From: Shewanella salipaludis
GTDB taxonomy: Bacteria > Pseudomonadota > Gammaproteobacteria > Enterobacterales > Shewanellaceae
Assembly (NCBI RefSeq): GCF_012911865.1
Contig: NZ_JAAXYH010000002.1
Coordinates: 124,001 to 188,000, forward strand
DNA length: 64,000 nt
Reading direction: 5' to 3'
A program made the translations under genes and the position numbers. Positions 1-9,543 of the stretch are shown here, piece by piece. Every line of letters begins with the position of its first letter. Positions within the stretch are counted from its first letter, which is position 1. Below the pieces are notes generated by a model that searched no databases, was not told the DNA's origin, and worked only from the letters and a program-made list of their open reading frames with translations.

Positions 1-1569
<1,569 letters not shown>

Positions 1570-1592
1570 TTAACCCTAACCGAGAGGTTCAA

Positions 1593-1630
1593 GGCGGCGA
1601 GGCACCTATCAGAGGCCTGCCGCCTTTTTT
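1593..1630 (+). terminator. Rho-independent terminator after purB
   Basis: GGCGGC and AGGC pair with GCCT and GCCGCC around an 11-base loop (one bulged G), followed by TTTTTT. The T-tract ends six bases before the start codon of the next gene, so the roxA leader is transcribed from within or through this structure. Confidence 0.8.
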
Positions 1631-1636
1631 GACACT

Positions 1637-2779
1637 ATGTATAAACTCAATCTAGATATTCAGCAGTTCATCGGCCAGTACTGGCAGCAGCAACCCTTGG
1701 TCATCAAGCAGGCCTTCCCCGATTTTGTCGACCCCATAGGCGCCGACGAACTGGCCGGGCTCGCCTGTGAGGAAGAGATCGCCTCCCGGGTGGTAGTCAC
1801 CAAGGACAAGGACTGGGAGCTGATCCAGGGACCGTTCGAGGACTATGACAAGTTCGGTGAGACCCACTGGCAACTGCTGGTGCAGGCGGTGAATCACTGG
1901 TATCCGGATGCCCAGCCCCTGGTAGAGGCGTTTCGCTTCCTGCCCGACTGGCGCTTCGACGATCTCATGGCCTCCTTCGCCACCCCCAAAGGCGGCGTCG
2001 GTCCGCATTTCGACAACTATGATGTGTTCATCATTCAGGGCGAAGGTCAGCGACGCTGGAAAGTGGGTAACAAGCTGGCGGACACCCGCAATGTCAAGAC
2101 CCGCGGCGGCAACCCTGACTCGCCCCTGATCGACGATTTCGAGCCCATCATAGACATAGTGTTGGAAAAGGGCGACGTGCTCTACATACCGCCGGGTTTC
2201 CCCCACTGCGGCGAAACCCTGTCACTGGCCATGAGTTACTCCATCGGCTTCCGTGCCCCGAGTCAACAGGAACTGGTGAGCCAGATAGCCGATGAGCTGA
2301 TCGACACCAACCAGGGACAACAGAGATTTACCTCCAACGAGGAAGGCTCGGCACCGGGTATCATCAGCGCCAGCCATCAAGCCGGCATCATGGCGCTCTT
2401 GACCCAGTTGAGCCAAGATCCAGACTGCTATCAGGCGGTACTGGGGAAACTCCTCAGTCAAAACAGGTTCGAACTGGATATCTGTGAGGGTGAAGAAGCC
2501 TACAGCACCCAGGAGTTGCTCGATGCCCTGGAGCAAGGCGCCAGCATCAGACGCATAGGCGGCCTCAAGGTATTACGCCTCGAAGACGACGCCAGCGCAC
2601 GCCTGTTCATCAACGGTGAAGTCCACCCTCTGCCAGGCACGGATGAAGCCACACTGCAGCAGCTCTGCAATCACGTCATGCTGAGCCCGGATGAGGCTCT
2701 CGCCCTATGCCGGCAAGCCGAAGTGCTTGAGTTACTCTGCCAGCTCATCAACAAAGGCTATTGCTACCTGAGCGAGTGA
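1637..2779 (+). CDS. roxA: Cupin-4 / JmjC-type ribosomal oxygenase (uL16 arginine hydroxylase, YcfD/RoxA)
   Basis: This is an Fe(II)/2-oxoglutarate oxygenase; the E. coli homologue YcfD hydroxylates an arginine of ribosomal protein uL16. The protein is 380 residues (YcfD is about 373). The metal-binding HxD is visible in GPHFDNYDVF (near residue 120) and the distal histidine in YIPPGFPHCGETL (near residue 187). The C-terminal half fits the winged-helix dimerisation region of the family. The start ATG lies only six bases beyond the purB terminator and lacks a clear Shine-Dalgarno sequence, so expression may be weak or depend on readthrough. Confidence 0.9.
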   Translation: MYKLNLDIQQFIGQYWQQQPLVIKQAFPDFVDPIGADELAGLACEEEIASRVVVTKDKDWELIQGPFEDYDKFGETHWQLLVQAVNHWYPDAQPLVEAFRFLPDWRFDDLMASFATPKGGVGPHFDNYDVFIIQGEGQRRWKVGNKLADTRNVKTRGGNPDSPLIDDFEPIIDIVLEKGDVLYIPPGFPHCGETLSLAMSYSIGFRAPSQQELVSQIADELIDTNQGQQRFTSNEEGSAPGIISASHQAGIMALLTQLSQDPDCYQAVLGKLLSQNRFELDICEGEEAYSTQELLDALEQGASIRRIGGLKVLRLEDDASARLFINGEVHPLPGTDEATLQQLCNHVMLSPDEALALCRQAEVLELLCQLINKGYCYLSE

Positions 2780-2870
2780 GGCATAGCTCAAGCGTCCGCT
2801 TTAGCCATGCGCCTTAGATATGGCTCATGGGCTTAGGGCTGTTCTAAGCCTGAGTTTGCAGGCTGGAAAC

Positions 2871-2902
2871 AAAAAAGAGGCACCTCGGGTGCCTCTTTTT
2901 TT
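2871..2902. terminator. Bidirectional terminator between convergent genes
   Basis: GAGGCACC-TCG-GGTGCCTC is a perfect 8-bp stem with an A-tract on the left and a T-tract on the right. It can end roxA on the plus strand and the convergent gene at 2950-3378 on the minus strand. Confidence 0.9.
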
Positions 2903-2949
2903 ATCGTACTGTTAACCCTGCCCTTCTGAGCTATTCCGGGCTGGCTGGC

Positions 2950-3378
2950 TCAGCCCCAGAGTTTCTCGTCGTTTTGGATCTGGTAGAGGCTCTCGGCGCG
3001 GGATACCAGCAAGTCGGCGAACTTGGCCTGAGTCGGGTCTTTGGTGGCACCGGATCTATGCAAATTTTCCGCCTTCATCTGCCACATCATGGAAAAATGG
3101 CGGATCGCCTCACGGGCGGTCGCCGCCACTTTGACGTCGACATAATCTGAGGGCAGATCGCCCGACATCACCCAGAAGGTCTGCTTGGTTGGCTGCTTGG
3201 ATTCCATCTTCCATACCGCCAGGTAGGGGGCAAGATAACGGCTTTCGTCGGCAATCACCTTGCTGGGGATCACACCCTTTTCCGCCAAAAAGCGATTGGC
3301 TTTCTGAAAATGTTCTCTGACCCACGCCTGTCTCATGGCTTCGGCGTCTGGGTTCTGCTCGACAGTTTGTTCCGTCAT
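2950..3378 (-). CDS. DUF4826-like small cytoplasmic protein
   Basis: A 142-residue soluble protein without signal peptide or membrane segment. The sequence (for example QAWVREHFQKANRFLAEKG near the start and LAPYLAVWKMES in the middle) resembles what I recall as DUF4826, a family without known function common in Shewanella and Vibrio. The ATG at 3378 is preceded by AGGAAGGAAG, a strong ribosome-binding site. It is divergent from the ldh gene and convergent with roxA. The family name is from memory; the gene itself is well supported by length, start and codon pattern. Confidence 0.75.
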   Translation of the reverse strand: MTEQTVEQNPDAEAMRQAWVREHFQKANRFLAEKGVIPSKVIADESRYLAPYLAVWKMESKQPTKQTFWVMSGDLPSDYVDVKVAATAREAIRHFSMMWQMKAENLHRSGATKDPTQAKFADLLVSRAESLYQIQNDEKLWG

Positions 3379-3468
3379 ACTTCCTTCCTATCTTATTGTT
3401 ATATTTAGATATCTATCTAAGCTGACGATTCGCTATCGCCATGATATTCAATATTTACAGCCATCTAG

Positions 3469-3484
3469 TTTACGTTTACGTAAA
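3469..3484 (+). promoter_or_regulatory. Candidate LiuR-type operator upstream of leucine dehydrogenase
   Basis: The 16-bp element TTTACGTTTACGTAAA has 6-bp inverted arms (TTTACG/CGTAAA) around a 4-bp centre. It lies about 160 bp upstream of the ldh start, in the divergent region. It resembles the operator I recall for LiuR, a MerR-family regulator of branched-chain amino acid catabolism in Shewanella and relatives. The position ahead of a leucine-degrading enzyme supports that reading; the assignment is inferred. Confidence 0.5.
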
Positions 3485-3640
3485 GTGGAAAGCAAAATTG
3501 CCACACAAATCGTAAATATTCCCTCACTGTGCTTGGTTGAGGGTAGCGCTAAATGCTATCGTTCTGCAATAAATATAACAAGCAGGTCGGCAGGTTGCTT
3601 GCTCCTGCCGGCTTTTTAATCGTTCAACGGAGATCAGCAC

Positions 3641-4675
3641 GTGGCTGTATTTAATCATGTATCTTTTGACGAACATGAACAGGTTGTATTCTGTCATGAT
3701 AAAGAAAGCGGCTTAAAAGCCATTGTCGCGATTCACAACACCAACCTGGGCCCAGCGGTCGGCGGTTGTCGTATGTGGAACTACCCATCCGATGATGAGG
3801 CTCTGACCGACGTCTTACGTTTATCCCGTGGCATGACCTATAAGAATGCCCTGGCCGGTCTGAGTATGGGTGGCGGCAAGTCTGTGATTATCGCCGATCC
3901 CAAGACCCAGGACAGGGAAGCCCTGTTCCGTGCTTTCGGTCGTTTCATCGACAGCATAGGCGGTCGTTACTACTCGGCCGAAGATGTGGGCACCACCACT
4001 GCCGATATCATGATCGCCCACCAGGAAACCCCTTACATGATGGGCCTGGAAGGCCAGAGTGGCGATCCATCGCCCTTCACCGCCCTGGGAACCTATCTGG
4101 GTATCAAAGCCGCCGTCAAGCATCAGCGTGGTTTGGACAGCCTCAAGGGCCTGAAGATCTCGGTTCAAGGCGTGGGTCATGTGGGTTATTACCTGTGTAA
4201 GCATCTGCATGAAGAAGGTGCCGAGCTGATCGTTACCGACATACACCAGGCGTCACTGGACAAGGTGGCCGCCGAATTCGGTGCCATTGTGGTCGCGCCG
4301 CAGGATATCTATACACAGGACGTCGATGTTTACGCTCCCTGCGCCCTGGGTGCCACACTGAACGACACTACCCTGCCGCTGCTCAAGGCGACTATCGTTG
4401 CCGGTTGCGCCAACAACCAGCTGGCCGAAGTCCGTCACGGTGAAATGCTCAAGGACATGGGCATACTCTACGCCCCTGACTATGTGATCAACGCAGGTGG
4501 CATCATCAACGTCTCGTTCGAAAAAGACTATGACGCCGCCAAGTCGACCGCCAAGGTAGAAGAAATTTACAACACCCTGCTGAAGATCTTCACTCAGGCG
4601 GAAGCACAGAACCGCACCACGGGTGCGGTTGCCGACGAGATGGCCAAGACCATCATAGACGCCGCCAAGAAGTAA
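3641..4675 (+). CDS. ldh: Leucine (Glu/Leu/Phe/Val-type) dehydrogenase
   Basis: This enzyme catalyses NAD-dependent oxidative deamination of leucine and other branched-chain amino acids to 2-keto acids, the first step of their breakdown. The protein is 344 residues. The substrate-binding GPAVGGCRMW is near residues 33-42. The catalytic-lysine motif SMGGGKSVI is near residue 80, and the Rossmann motif is VQGVGHVGYYL (near residue 178). The start is GTG at 3641 with GGAG ten bases upstream. It is monocistronic: divergent neighbour on the left, terminator at 4701-4728 on the right. A LiuR-like operator lies in its leader region. Confidence 0.93.
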   Translation: MAVFNHVSFDEHEQVVFCHDKESGLKAIVAIHNTNLGPAVGGCRMWNYPSDDEALTDVLRLSRGMTYKNALAGLSMGGGKSVIIADPKTQDREALFRAFGRFIDSIGGRYYSAEDVGTTTADIMIAHQETPYMMGLEGQSGDPSPFTALGTYLGIKAAVKHQRGLDSLKGLKISVQGVGHVGYYLCKHLHEEGAELIVTDIHQASLDKVAAEFGAIVVAPQDIYTQDVDVYAPCALGATLNDTTLPLLKATIVAGCANNQLAEVRHGEMLKDMGILYAPDYVINAGGIINVSFEKDYDAAKSTAKVEEIYNTLLKIFTQAEAQNRTTGAVADEMAKTIIDAAKK

Positions 4676-4700
4676 CTCTGCACCATTGTAGATAAGATTA

Positions 4701-4728
4701 AAGGAGCAGCCCCCCGGCTGCTCCTTTT
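4701..4728 (+). terminator. Terminator after leucine dehydrogenase
   Basis: GGAGCAGC pairs with GCTGCTCC around a short C/G loop and is followed by TTTT. It sits 25 bases after the ldh stop codon. Confidence 0.85.
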
Positions 4729-4855
4729 GCTGCATAGCCTGCACCCTTCTCTTCCTGCCCTCCCTGCTGAAACACAAAATTCATCTTTCTATGCTGGCGA
4801 ATTCCCCCGTTGTCGACTTAAATTAGAGGCTGATTTCCGGGCAAAGGACAGCACT

Positions 4856-5203
4856 ATGGTCAGCTTTACCTACAATCTCAACTCGGATGTGGTCGAAGTA
4901 CAAGCCAGTGACTGGAATGGTTTGGAGCGGGTGTTCATCAATGGGAGTCTGGTATCACGCAAGCTGAATTTCGGCCCCAGGAGCGAGCACCTCGTAAAGC
5001 ATAAGGACGGCCATAGCTATCGCTTTCAACTCCTGTTGGATCCCCAGACCCAGGAACTGACATGCCGCATCTATCGAAGGGAATTATTGGTCACCAGTCT
5101 CAAACAAGGCAAAGAACATCTGCTGAGAACCCGGCGCTACCTGCAACATAGCCTGTCTTTCGCCTGTGTAGCCATACTGTATCTCATGTGGTTGAATGTC
5201 TGA
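4856..5203 (+). CDS. Small hypothetical protein with one C-terminal membrane segment
   Basis: A 115-residue protein that I do not recognise. The N-terminal 90 residues look like a beta-rich soluble domain (QASDWNGLERVFINGSLVS). The last 20 residues (SFACVAILYLMWLNV) form a single hydrophobic segment, which suggests a tail-anchored inner-membrane protein. The ATG at 4856 with AAAGGA upstream is preferred to an earlier in-frame start at 4727, which overlaps the ldh terminator. It has its own leader of about 130 bases and converges on the MarR gene. Confidence 0.65.
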   Translation: MVSFTYNLNSDVVEVQASDWNGLERVFINGSLVSRKLNFGPRSEHLVKHKDGHSYRFQLLLDPQTQELTCRIYRRELLVTSLKQGKEHLLRTRRYLQHSLSFACVAILYLMWLNV

Positions 5204-5228
5204 GCCTGGCAGCCGAGAAGATCCCAGA

Positions 5229-5648
5229 CTAGTCCTCCAAGGCATTTATCTTATTCAATAACGCCATGAAGTCTTGCTGCTCCTCGCCCGTGAGATTGGC
5301 GAGAAACTTCTGGTTGACCCGTTCGGCTTCACAAATAAGATCTTGTTCCAGCGCCTTGGCCTCGTCTGTGAGGAATATTTGAAAGGTACGACGGTTATCT
5401 GCCTCCTGATGGCGGCTGATAAAGCCCAGCGACTGCAGCTGATCCAACAGCCGGGTCATGGTGTAGTTCGCCACATCACAGCGTTTGGAGAGCTCGGTCT
5501 GGCTTAGCCCCTCCTCCTGCCAGAGAGAAAACAGCACAGGCCAAAGCTTGATATCGAGATGATAACGCTTAAGTTGGCGATCCAATTCATTTTGCAGCTC
5601 AAGGTTAAGATGCGATACCAGATAACCTAAGCTTTCATAATACTTCAA
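5229..5648 (-). CDS. MarR-family transcriptional regulator
   Basis: A 139-residue winged-helix regulator. The N-terminal dimerisation helix is followed by the recognition region LSQTELSKRCDVANYTMTRLLDQLQSLG-type helix pair (residues 50-76) and the wing (RHQEADNRRTFQIFL), the usual MarR order. The start is TTG at 5648. It is favoured because GGAGGTAAGG lies immediately upstream at good spacing and no ATG exists near the N-terminus. The 217-bp region ahead of it carries repeated AGCACTA motifs that could be its own operators. MarR proteins typically repress themselves and a neighbour in response to small phenolic or oxidising ligands; the ligand cannot be told here. Confidence 0.85.
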   Translation of the reverse strand: MKYYESLGYLVSHLNLELQNELDRQLKRYHLDIKLWPVLFSLWQEEGLSQTELSKRCDVANYTMTRLLDQLQSLGFISRHQEADNRRTFQIFLTDEAKALEQDLICEAERVNQKFLANLTGEEQQDFMALLNKINALED

Positions 5649-5746
5649 ACCTTACCTCCAAACCCCACTCGTCTGTTCAAGGTCCCGGACCGGCATAACG
5701 CCAGCGCCCGGGCTAGTTTTATACTATCACTTAACCTGCAGGAAAC

Positions 5747-5838
5747 TAGTGCTTAATCCTGACAGCTATAGCACTAATGGTTATAAAGAGTGTGTGAATG
5801 TTTTCGTCAAGCTTAATACAGGCAGGTATAGCACTAAT
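5747..5838. promoter_or_regulatory. Repeated AGCACTA motifs ahead of the MarR gene
   Basis: Two direct copies of TATAGCACTAAT lie at 5767-5778 and 5827-5838, exactly 60 bp apart. An inverted copy (ACTAGTGCTTAAT) is at 5747-5759, so TAGTGCT and AGCACTA form an inverted pair across 16 bp. Spacing near whole helical turns and position upstream of a MarR gene suggest operator sites. Confidence 0.45.
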
Positions 5839-5865
5839 AAAGACAGGCAAAGTCAGCTTTGTATT

Positions 5866-6321
5866 TCAGTCCGCGGCAGATCCCTCCCCGGACAACAGAA
5901 ATTCGTCGACGAAACGATAGTAACAGGCGCGCCCCAGCCGGGCCGTTAAACCGCGCTCCAACTCGACATAGATCCCCTGCTGTTGCACCTGAAACTGCCG
6001 CACATCGGCCAGAGGGTGTTCAGTGCCTATGCTGCTGCATAACACTAAGCCGCCATCCTCCCGTGGGCGGTAATCCACTATGATCAAAGGTTGCTCCCTG
6101 ACGCTCACCTCGAGCCGCTCCGCGGGGGTGAGCAGGAAATGCCGTCCCTCGATGCAATGCAGGACAGAGGCAAAGAGTCTGGCGTATTTTTCCGGCAGAG
6201 GTTCGTGACGGTAAAACCAATCCCCGGCGGCATCTATGTCGAAGAGGACTTCCCGGCTGCAGTCCGTCTGTTGCAGCCAATGGATCAGGGCCTGCTCGGC
6301 ACTGGCAGTATCTTGCTTCAT
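5866..6321 (-). CDS. DUF1285 family protein
   Basis: A 151-residue cytoplasmic protein. FDIDAAGDWFYRHEPLP followed by KYARLFASVL (residues 26-53) is the pattern I associate with DUF1285, an uncharacterised family of small beta-rich proteins widespread in gammaproteobacteria. I chose the ATG at 6321 because AGGAAA stands six bases upstream. An in-frame ATG at 6366 would add 15 residues and has a poorly spaced ribosome-binding site. It lies 80 bases downstream of ydiJ on the same strand, so it may be the second gene of that transcript. Function unknown. Confidence 0.75.
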   Translation of the reverse strand: MKQDTASAEQALIHWLQQTDCSREVLFDIDAAGDWFYRHEPLPEKYARLFASVLHCIEGRHFLLTPAERLEVSVREQPLIIVDYRPREDGGLVLCSSIGTEHPLADVRQFQVQQQGIYVELERGLTARLGRACYYRFVDEFLLSGEGSAAD

Positions 6322-6401
6322 CGCGTGTTTCCTGCAGAAATGAGAGCCAGCATTACGCTGGCTCATCCTTTAGCTCACTCCATAATACAGGCTGCTGCGA
6401 C

Positions 6402-9400
6402 TCACACCAGTGTCAGCAGGGCTTCCAATGGGTGTTGCGGCTTTAAGCCGGCAAAGCGTTTGACCTGGCTTCGACAGGAATAACCTGAGACCAAGACGCG
6501 CTCAGCTGCTGTCTGCGCCAGGGTCGGTTGCCATGACATGGCGAACAGCTCCCGGGAGCGCTGCAAATTCTGCGTCTCATGACCATAGGTGCCGGACATG
6601 CCGCAACACCCCAGGTTCACCGTCTTCAAATCGGCCCCATAGTGGTTGAAGATACGTTGCCATTCATTACCCGTGTTGGGCCTGGCGGTCGACTCGGTGC
6701 AATGGCTGAAGAAGGTAAACTCGGGTCTCGACGCCTCGGCTGTCGATGCAGGTGCAGGCAAGGTGTCCAGCAGGGGCAGCAGCCATTCGTTGACCAGCTG
6801 CACCTCGAAGTCGCCTCGAGCTTGTCCCAAGATTTCTTTATATTCATCCCGATAGCACAGGACCAGGGCGGGATCTATGCCAACCATGGGCATGTCCAGT
6901 GCATGCAGCTGGTTGAGGAAATCGGCACTTGTCTTGGCCATCTTGGCAAACTTGTCCAGGAAGCCCTTGATATGTGCCGGTTTGCCATTGGGTTTGAAGG
7001 GCAGCAACACCGGCTTGAAGCCCAGTTTTTCAATCAGTTGAATGAAACGCAGGACAAGTCCGGCATCATAGAAGCTGTTGAAGGGATCCTGCACCACGAG
7101 CACATGGCGGCGGCGCTCCTCCGGGGACAAGCGCTGCAACGCCCCTAAGTCATAGCCGCGACAGGCATGGCCGTCCAGTCGCTGTTTCAGGGTCGGCACC
7201 GACAGGGCCGGGGTGTCGACATAGCCGAGCGTCTTCTCGAGCAACCACTGGCTGAAACGGTTCTGCGCCGCCAGGTTGACCAGTCTGGGCGCCTTGGCCA
7301 TCAACGGCAAGCCGTCTTCTATGCCGGCCACCAGATAGTCCTTCGCCGGGCGCAGATAGCGCTGGTAATAGATGTTAAAAAATTGCGCCCTGAACTTGGG
7401 GACATCCACCTTCACAGGACACTGGCTGGAGCATGCCTTGCAGGCCAGGCAGCCCTGCAAGGATTCCATCACCTCATGGGAATAGTCATAGTCGCGCTTG
7501 GCATTGAGGCTATTCTGCACCCTTTGCAACCAGCCGAATGGCTTGGCCCTGGCCAGCTCATTGACATCCACCCCTTCGGCCTCCAGCAGCCTGAGCCATT
7601 CCCGCATCAAACTGCTGCGGCCCTTGGGCGAATGTATCCTGTCGCCCGTGACCTTAAAGGAGGGACACATGGGCGAGTAAGTGCTGTAGTTGAAACACAG
7701 GCCGTTGCCGTTACAGTTCATCACATCCGGGAAGGCATCGCGCACCAGCACGGGAATTTGCCTGTCGAAGCTGCCGCGCTTGGCGCTGTCAACATTGTAG
7801 CGCAAGGGGCCGCTGTCTTTGGGGGCCACCAGCTTGCCGGGATTGAGCCTGTTATCCGGGTCGAACAGGCCCTTGATGTGCTGCAGCACACTGTAGAGTT
7901 CGTCGCCGAAGACCGCCGGGCCGTATTCGCCCCGCACTCCCTTGCCATGCTCGCCCCACATCAGGCCGCCGTATTTGAGCGTCAGCGCCGCCACCTGATC
8001 CGAGATGGTTTTCAGCAGTGCCTCGTCTTCGACATCACACATGTCCAGCGCCGGACGTACATGCAACACCCCGGCATCCACATGGCCGAACATGCCATAT
8101 TGCAGCTGATGGCCATCGAGCAAAGCCCTGAATTCCATGATGAAATCGGCGAGTTTCTCCGGCGGCACGGCCGTGTCTTCGGCGAAGGCTATGGGCTTGC
8201 GTCTGCCTTTGGTGGCGCCCAGGAGGCCAACGGCCTTCTTACGCATGCCGTAGATCTTTTCTATGCTGGGCTTGTCCTGGGTAGACTGATAGCCGAGCAC
8301 GCCACACTCGCCGTTGGCAATTTGTGTGGTTAACACGGCCTCCAGGCTGGCGAGCTTCTGCTGTACTTCCTCGTCGTCACCGGCAAACTCGACCATGTTC
8401 AGGCCTTCTATGACCTTGCCAGGGACTTCCTGGATAAGATCTTTGACCGAATGCCAGACTATGTCTTCTCTGGCCAGATTCAATACCTTGGAATCGACGG
8501 TTTCCACCACTGTCGCCCGCGCCGCCACCAAAGCCGGGGCATGACGCAGCGCCGACTCGAAGGAGTCGTACTTGATATTGACCATGGCGCGGCGGGTCGG
8601 CAGCGGCGTCAAATTGAGCTTGGCTTCGGTGATCACCGCCAGCGTGCCTTCCGAGCCGGTCAAGATACGGGACAGATCGAACCTGCTCAGCTCATCGTTC
8701 CACACATGCTCGAGATCATAGCCGGTCAGGAAGCGATTGAGTCTGGGAAAGCGCGCCTTGACCAGCTCACGCTGCTCACGGCATACCCGGCTTATCTCGG
8801 TCAGCAGCCACTGGCCCATGGCGTTGTCGGTGAGCTGCGCCGGCGTGTGCAGTTGCCCGGCATCCACTGGATGGGTATCGAGCACACTGCCATCTATGAG
8901 GACACTGCTCAGTCCCAGCACATGATCCGAAGTCTTGCCGTACACCAAAGAGCCGGCGCCCGAGGCGTCCGTGTTGATCATGCCGCCGACTGTGGCGCGG
9001 TTCGAGGTCGATAAGTCGGGACTGAAGAAGAAGCCGTGGGGCCGCAGCGCATCGTTGAGCGCATCCTTGACCACCCCCGCCTCGACCCTGGCCCAACCTT
9101 CCTCGGCGTTGATTTCCAGCACCCGGTTCATGTAGCGCGACACATCGAGGATCAGCCCATGGGTCAGCGACTGACCGTTGGTACCTGTGCCGCCGCCACG
9201 GGCGCTGAAGGTCACCTTGTTGAACTCATCCGTTGCGGCCAGCCTGAGCGCAATTTGCACATCGGCCCGGCTCTTGGGGTAAATGACCGCCTGGGGAAGA
9301 AATTGATAGACGGAATTATCCGTCGCCTGGGCCAGACGCGCGCTGTAGCGTTTATCTATGTCGCCGGCAAACTCAGTCAGTGCCAGGGCGTCCAGATAGG

Positions 9401-9449
9401 CCAAGTAAATGGGTTCTAAAGTTTGTTGATGCGTTAGCAGGGGTAACAT
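6402..9449 (-). CDS. ydiJ: FAD-linked and Fe-S oxidoreductase YdiJ (D-2-hydroxyglutarate dehydrogenase type)
   Basis: A 1015-residue protein, essentially the length of E. coli YdiJ. It has an N-terminal PCMH-type FAD-binding domain (GGGTGTNGQSL near residue 85; GTLAVITEAKL near 270) and a D-lactate-dehydrogenase-like FAD C domain (GHVDAGVLHVRP near 455). A ferredoxin-like Fe-S site (CLACKACSSQCPVK near 667) follows, then a C-terminal CCG-type domain (NLGCCGMSGTYG). YdiJ oxidises D-2-hydroxyglutarate and similar D-2-hydroxyacids, passing electrons to the respiratory chain. It lies 94 bases from the end of ppsA on the same strand but is separated by a terminator. The ydiJ-ppsA-ppsR-DAHP synthase neighbourhood also recalls E. 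coli. Confidence 0.9.
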   Translation of the reverse strand: MLPLLTHQQTLEPIYLAYLDALALTEFAGDIDKRYSARLAQATDNSVYQFLPQAVIYPKSRADVQIALRLAATDEFNKVTFSARGGGTGTNGQSLTHGLILDVSRYMNRVLEINAEEGWARVEAGVVKDALNDALRPHGFFFSPDLSTSNRATVGGMINTDASGAGSLVYGKTSDHVLGLSSVLIDGSVLDTHPVDAGQLHTPAQLTDNAMGQWLLTEISRVCREQRELVKARFPRLNRFLTGYDLEHVWNDELSRFDLSRILTGSEGTLAVITEAKLNLTPLPTRRAMVNIKYDSFESALRHAPALVAARATVVETVDSKVLNLAREDIVWHSVKDLIQEVPGKVIEGLNMVEFAGDDEEVQQKLASLEAVLTTQIANGECGVLGYQSTQDKPSIEKIYGMRKKAVGLLGATKGRRKPIAFAEDTAVPPEKLADFIMEFRALLDGHQLQYGMFGHVDAGVLHVRPALDMCDVEDEALLKTISDQVAALTLKYGGLMWGEHGKGVRGEYGPAVFGDELYSVLQHIKGLFDPDNRLNPGKLVAPKDSGPLRYNVDSAKRGSFDRQIPVLVRDAFPDVMNCNGNGLCFNYSTYSPMCPSFKVTGDRIHSPKGRSSLMREWLRLLEAEGVDVNELARAKPFGWLQRVQNSLNAKRDYDYSHEVMESLQGCLACKACSSQCPVKVDVPKFRAQFFNIYYQRYLRPAKDYLVAGIEDGLPLMAKAPRLVNLAAQNRFSQWLLEKTLGYVDTPALSVPTLKQRLDGHACRGYDLGALQRLSPEERRRHVLVVQDPFNSFYDAGLVLRFIQLIEKLGFKPVLLPFKPNGKPAHIKGFLDKFAKMAKTSADFLNQLHALDMPMVGIDPALVLCYRDEYKEILGQARGDFEVQLVNEWLLPLLDTLPAPASTAEASRPEFTFFSHCTESTARPNTGNEWQRIFNHYGADLKTVNLGCCGMSGTYGHETQNLQRSRELFAMSWQPTLAQTAAERVLVSGYSCRSQVKRFAGLKPQHPLEALLTLV

Positions 9450-9490
9450 GAATGGCTTCTGTCAATTATCGTTATTGGCTCATTATAAAC

Positions 9491-9520
9491 AAAAAAAAGC
9501 CGCTAAAAAGCGGCTTTTCT
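9491..9520 (-). terminator. Terminator after ppsA
   Basis: On the minus strand GCCGC-TTTTTA-GCGGC is followed by a run of eight T. It lies 24 bases beyond the ppsA stop and before the ydiJ start. Confidence 0.85.
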
Positions 9521-9543
9521 TAACAAGTTGATAAATTGGCTGC

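Noticed and set aside
7167..8333. 388-codon plus-strand open frame inside ydiJ
   Set aside because: It is antisense to a well-supported FAD/Fe-S enzyme, has no family features and is rich in H, Q and G as expected from reverse reading of GC-rich coding DNA.
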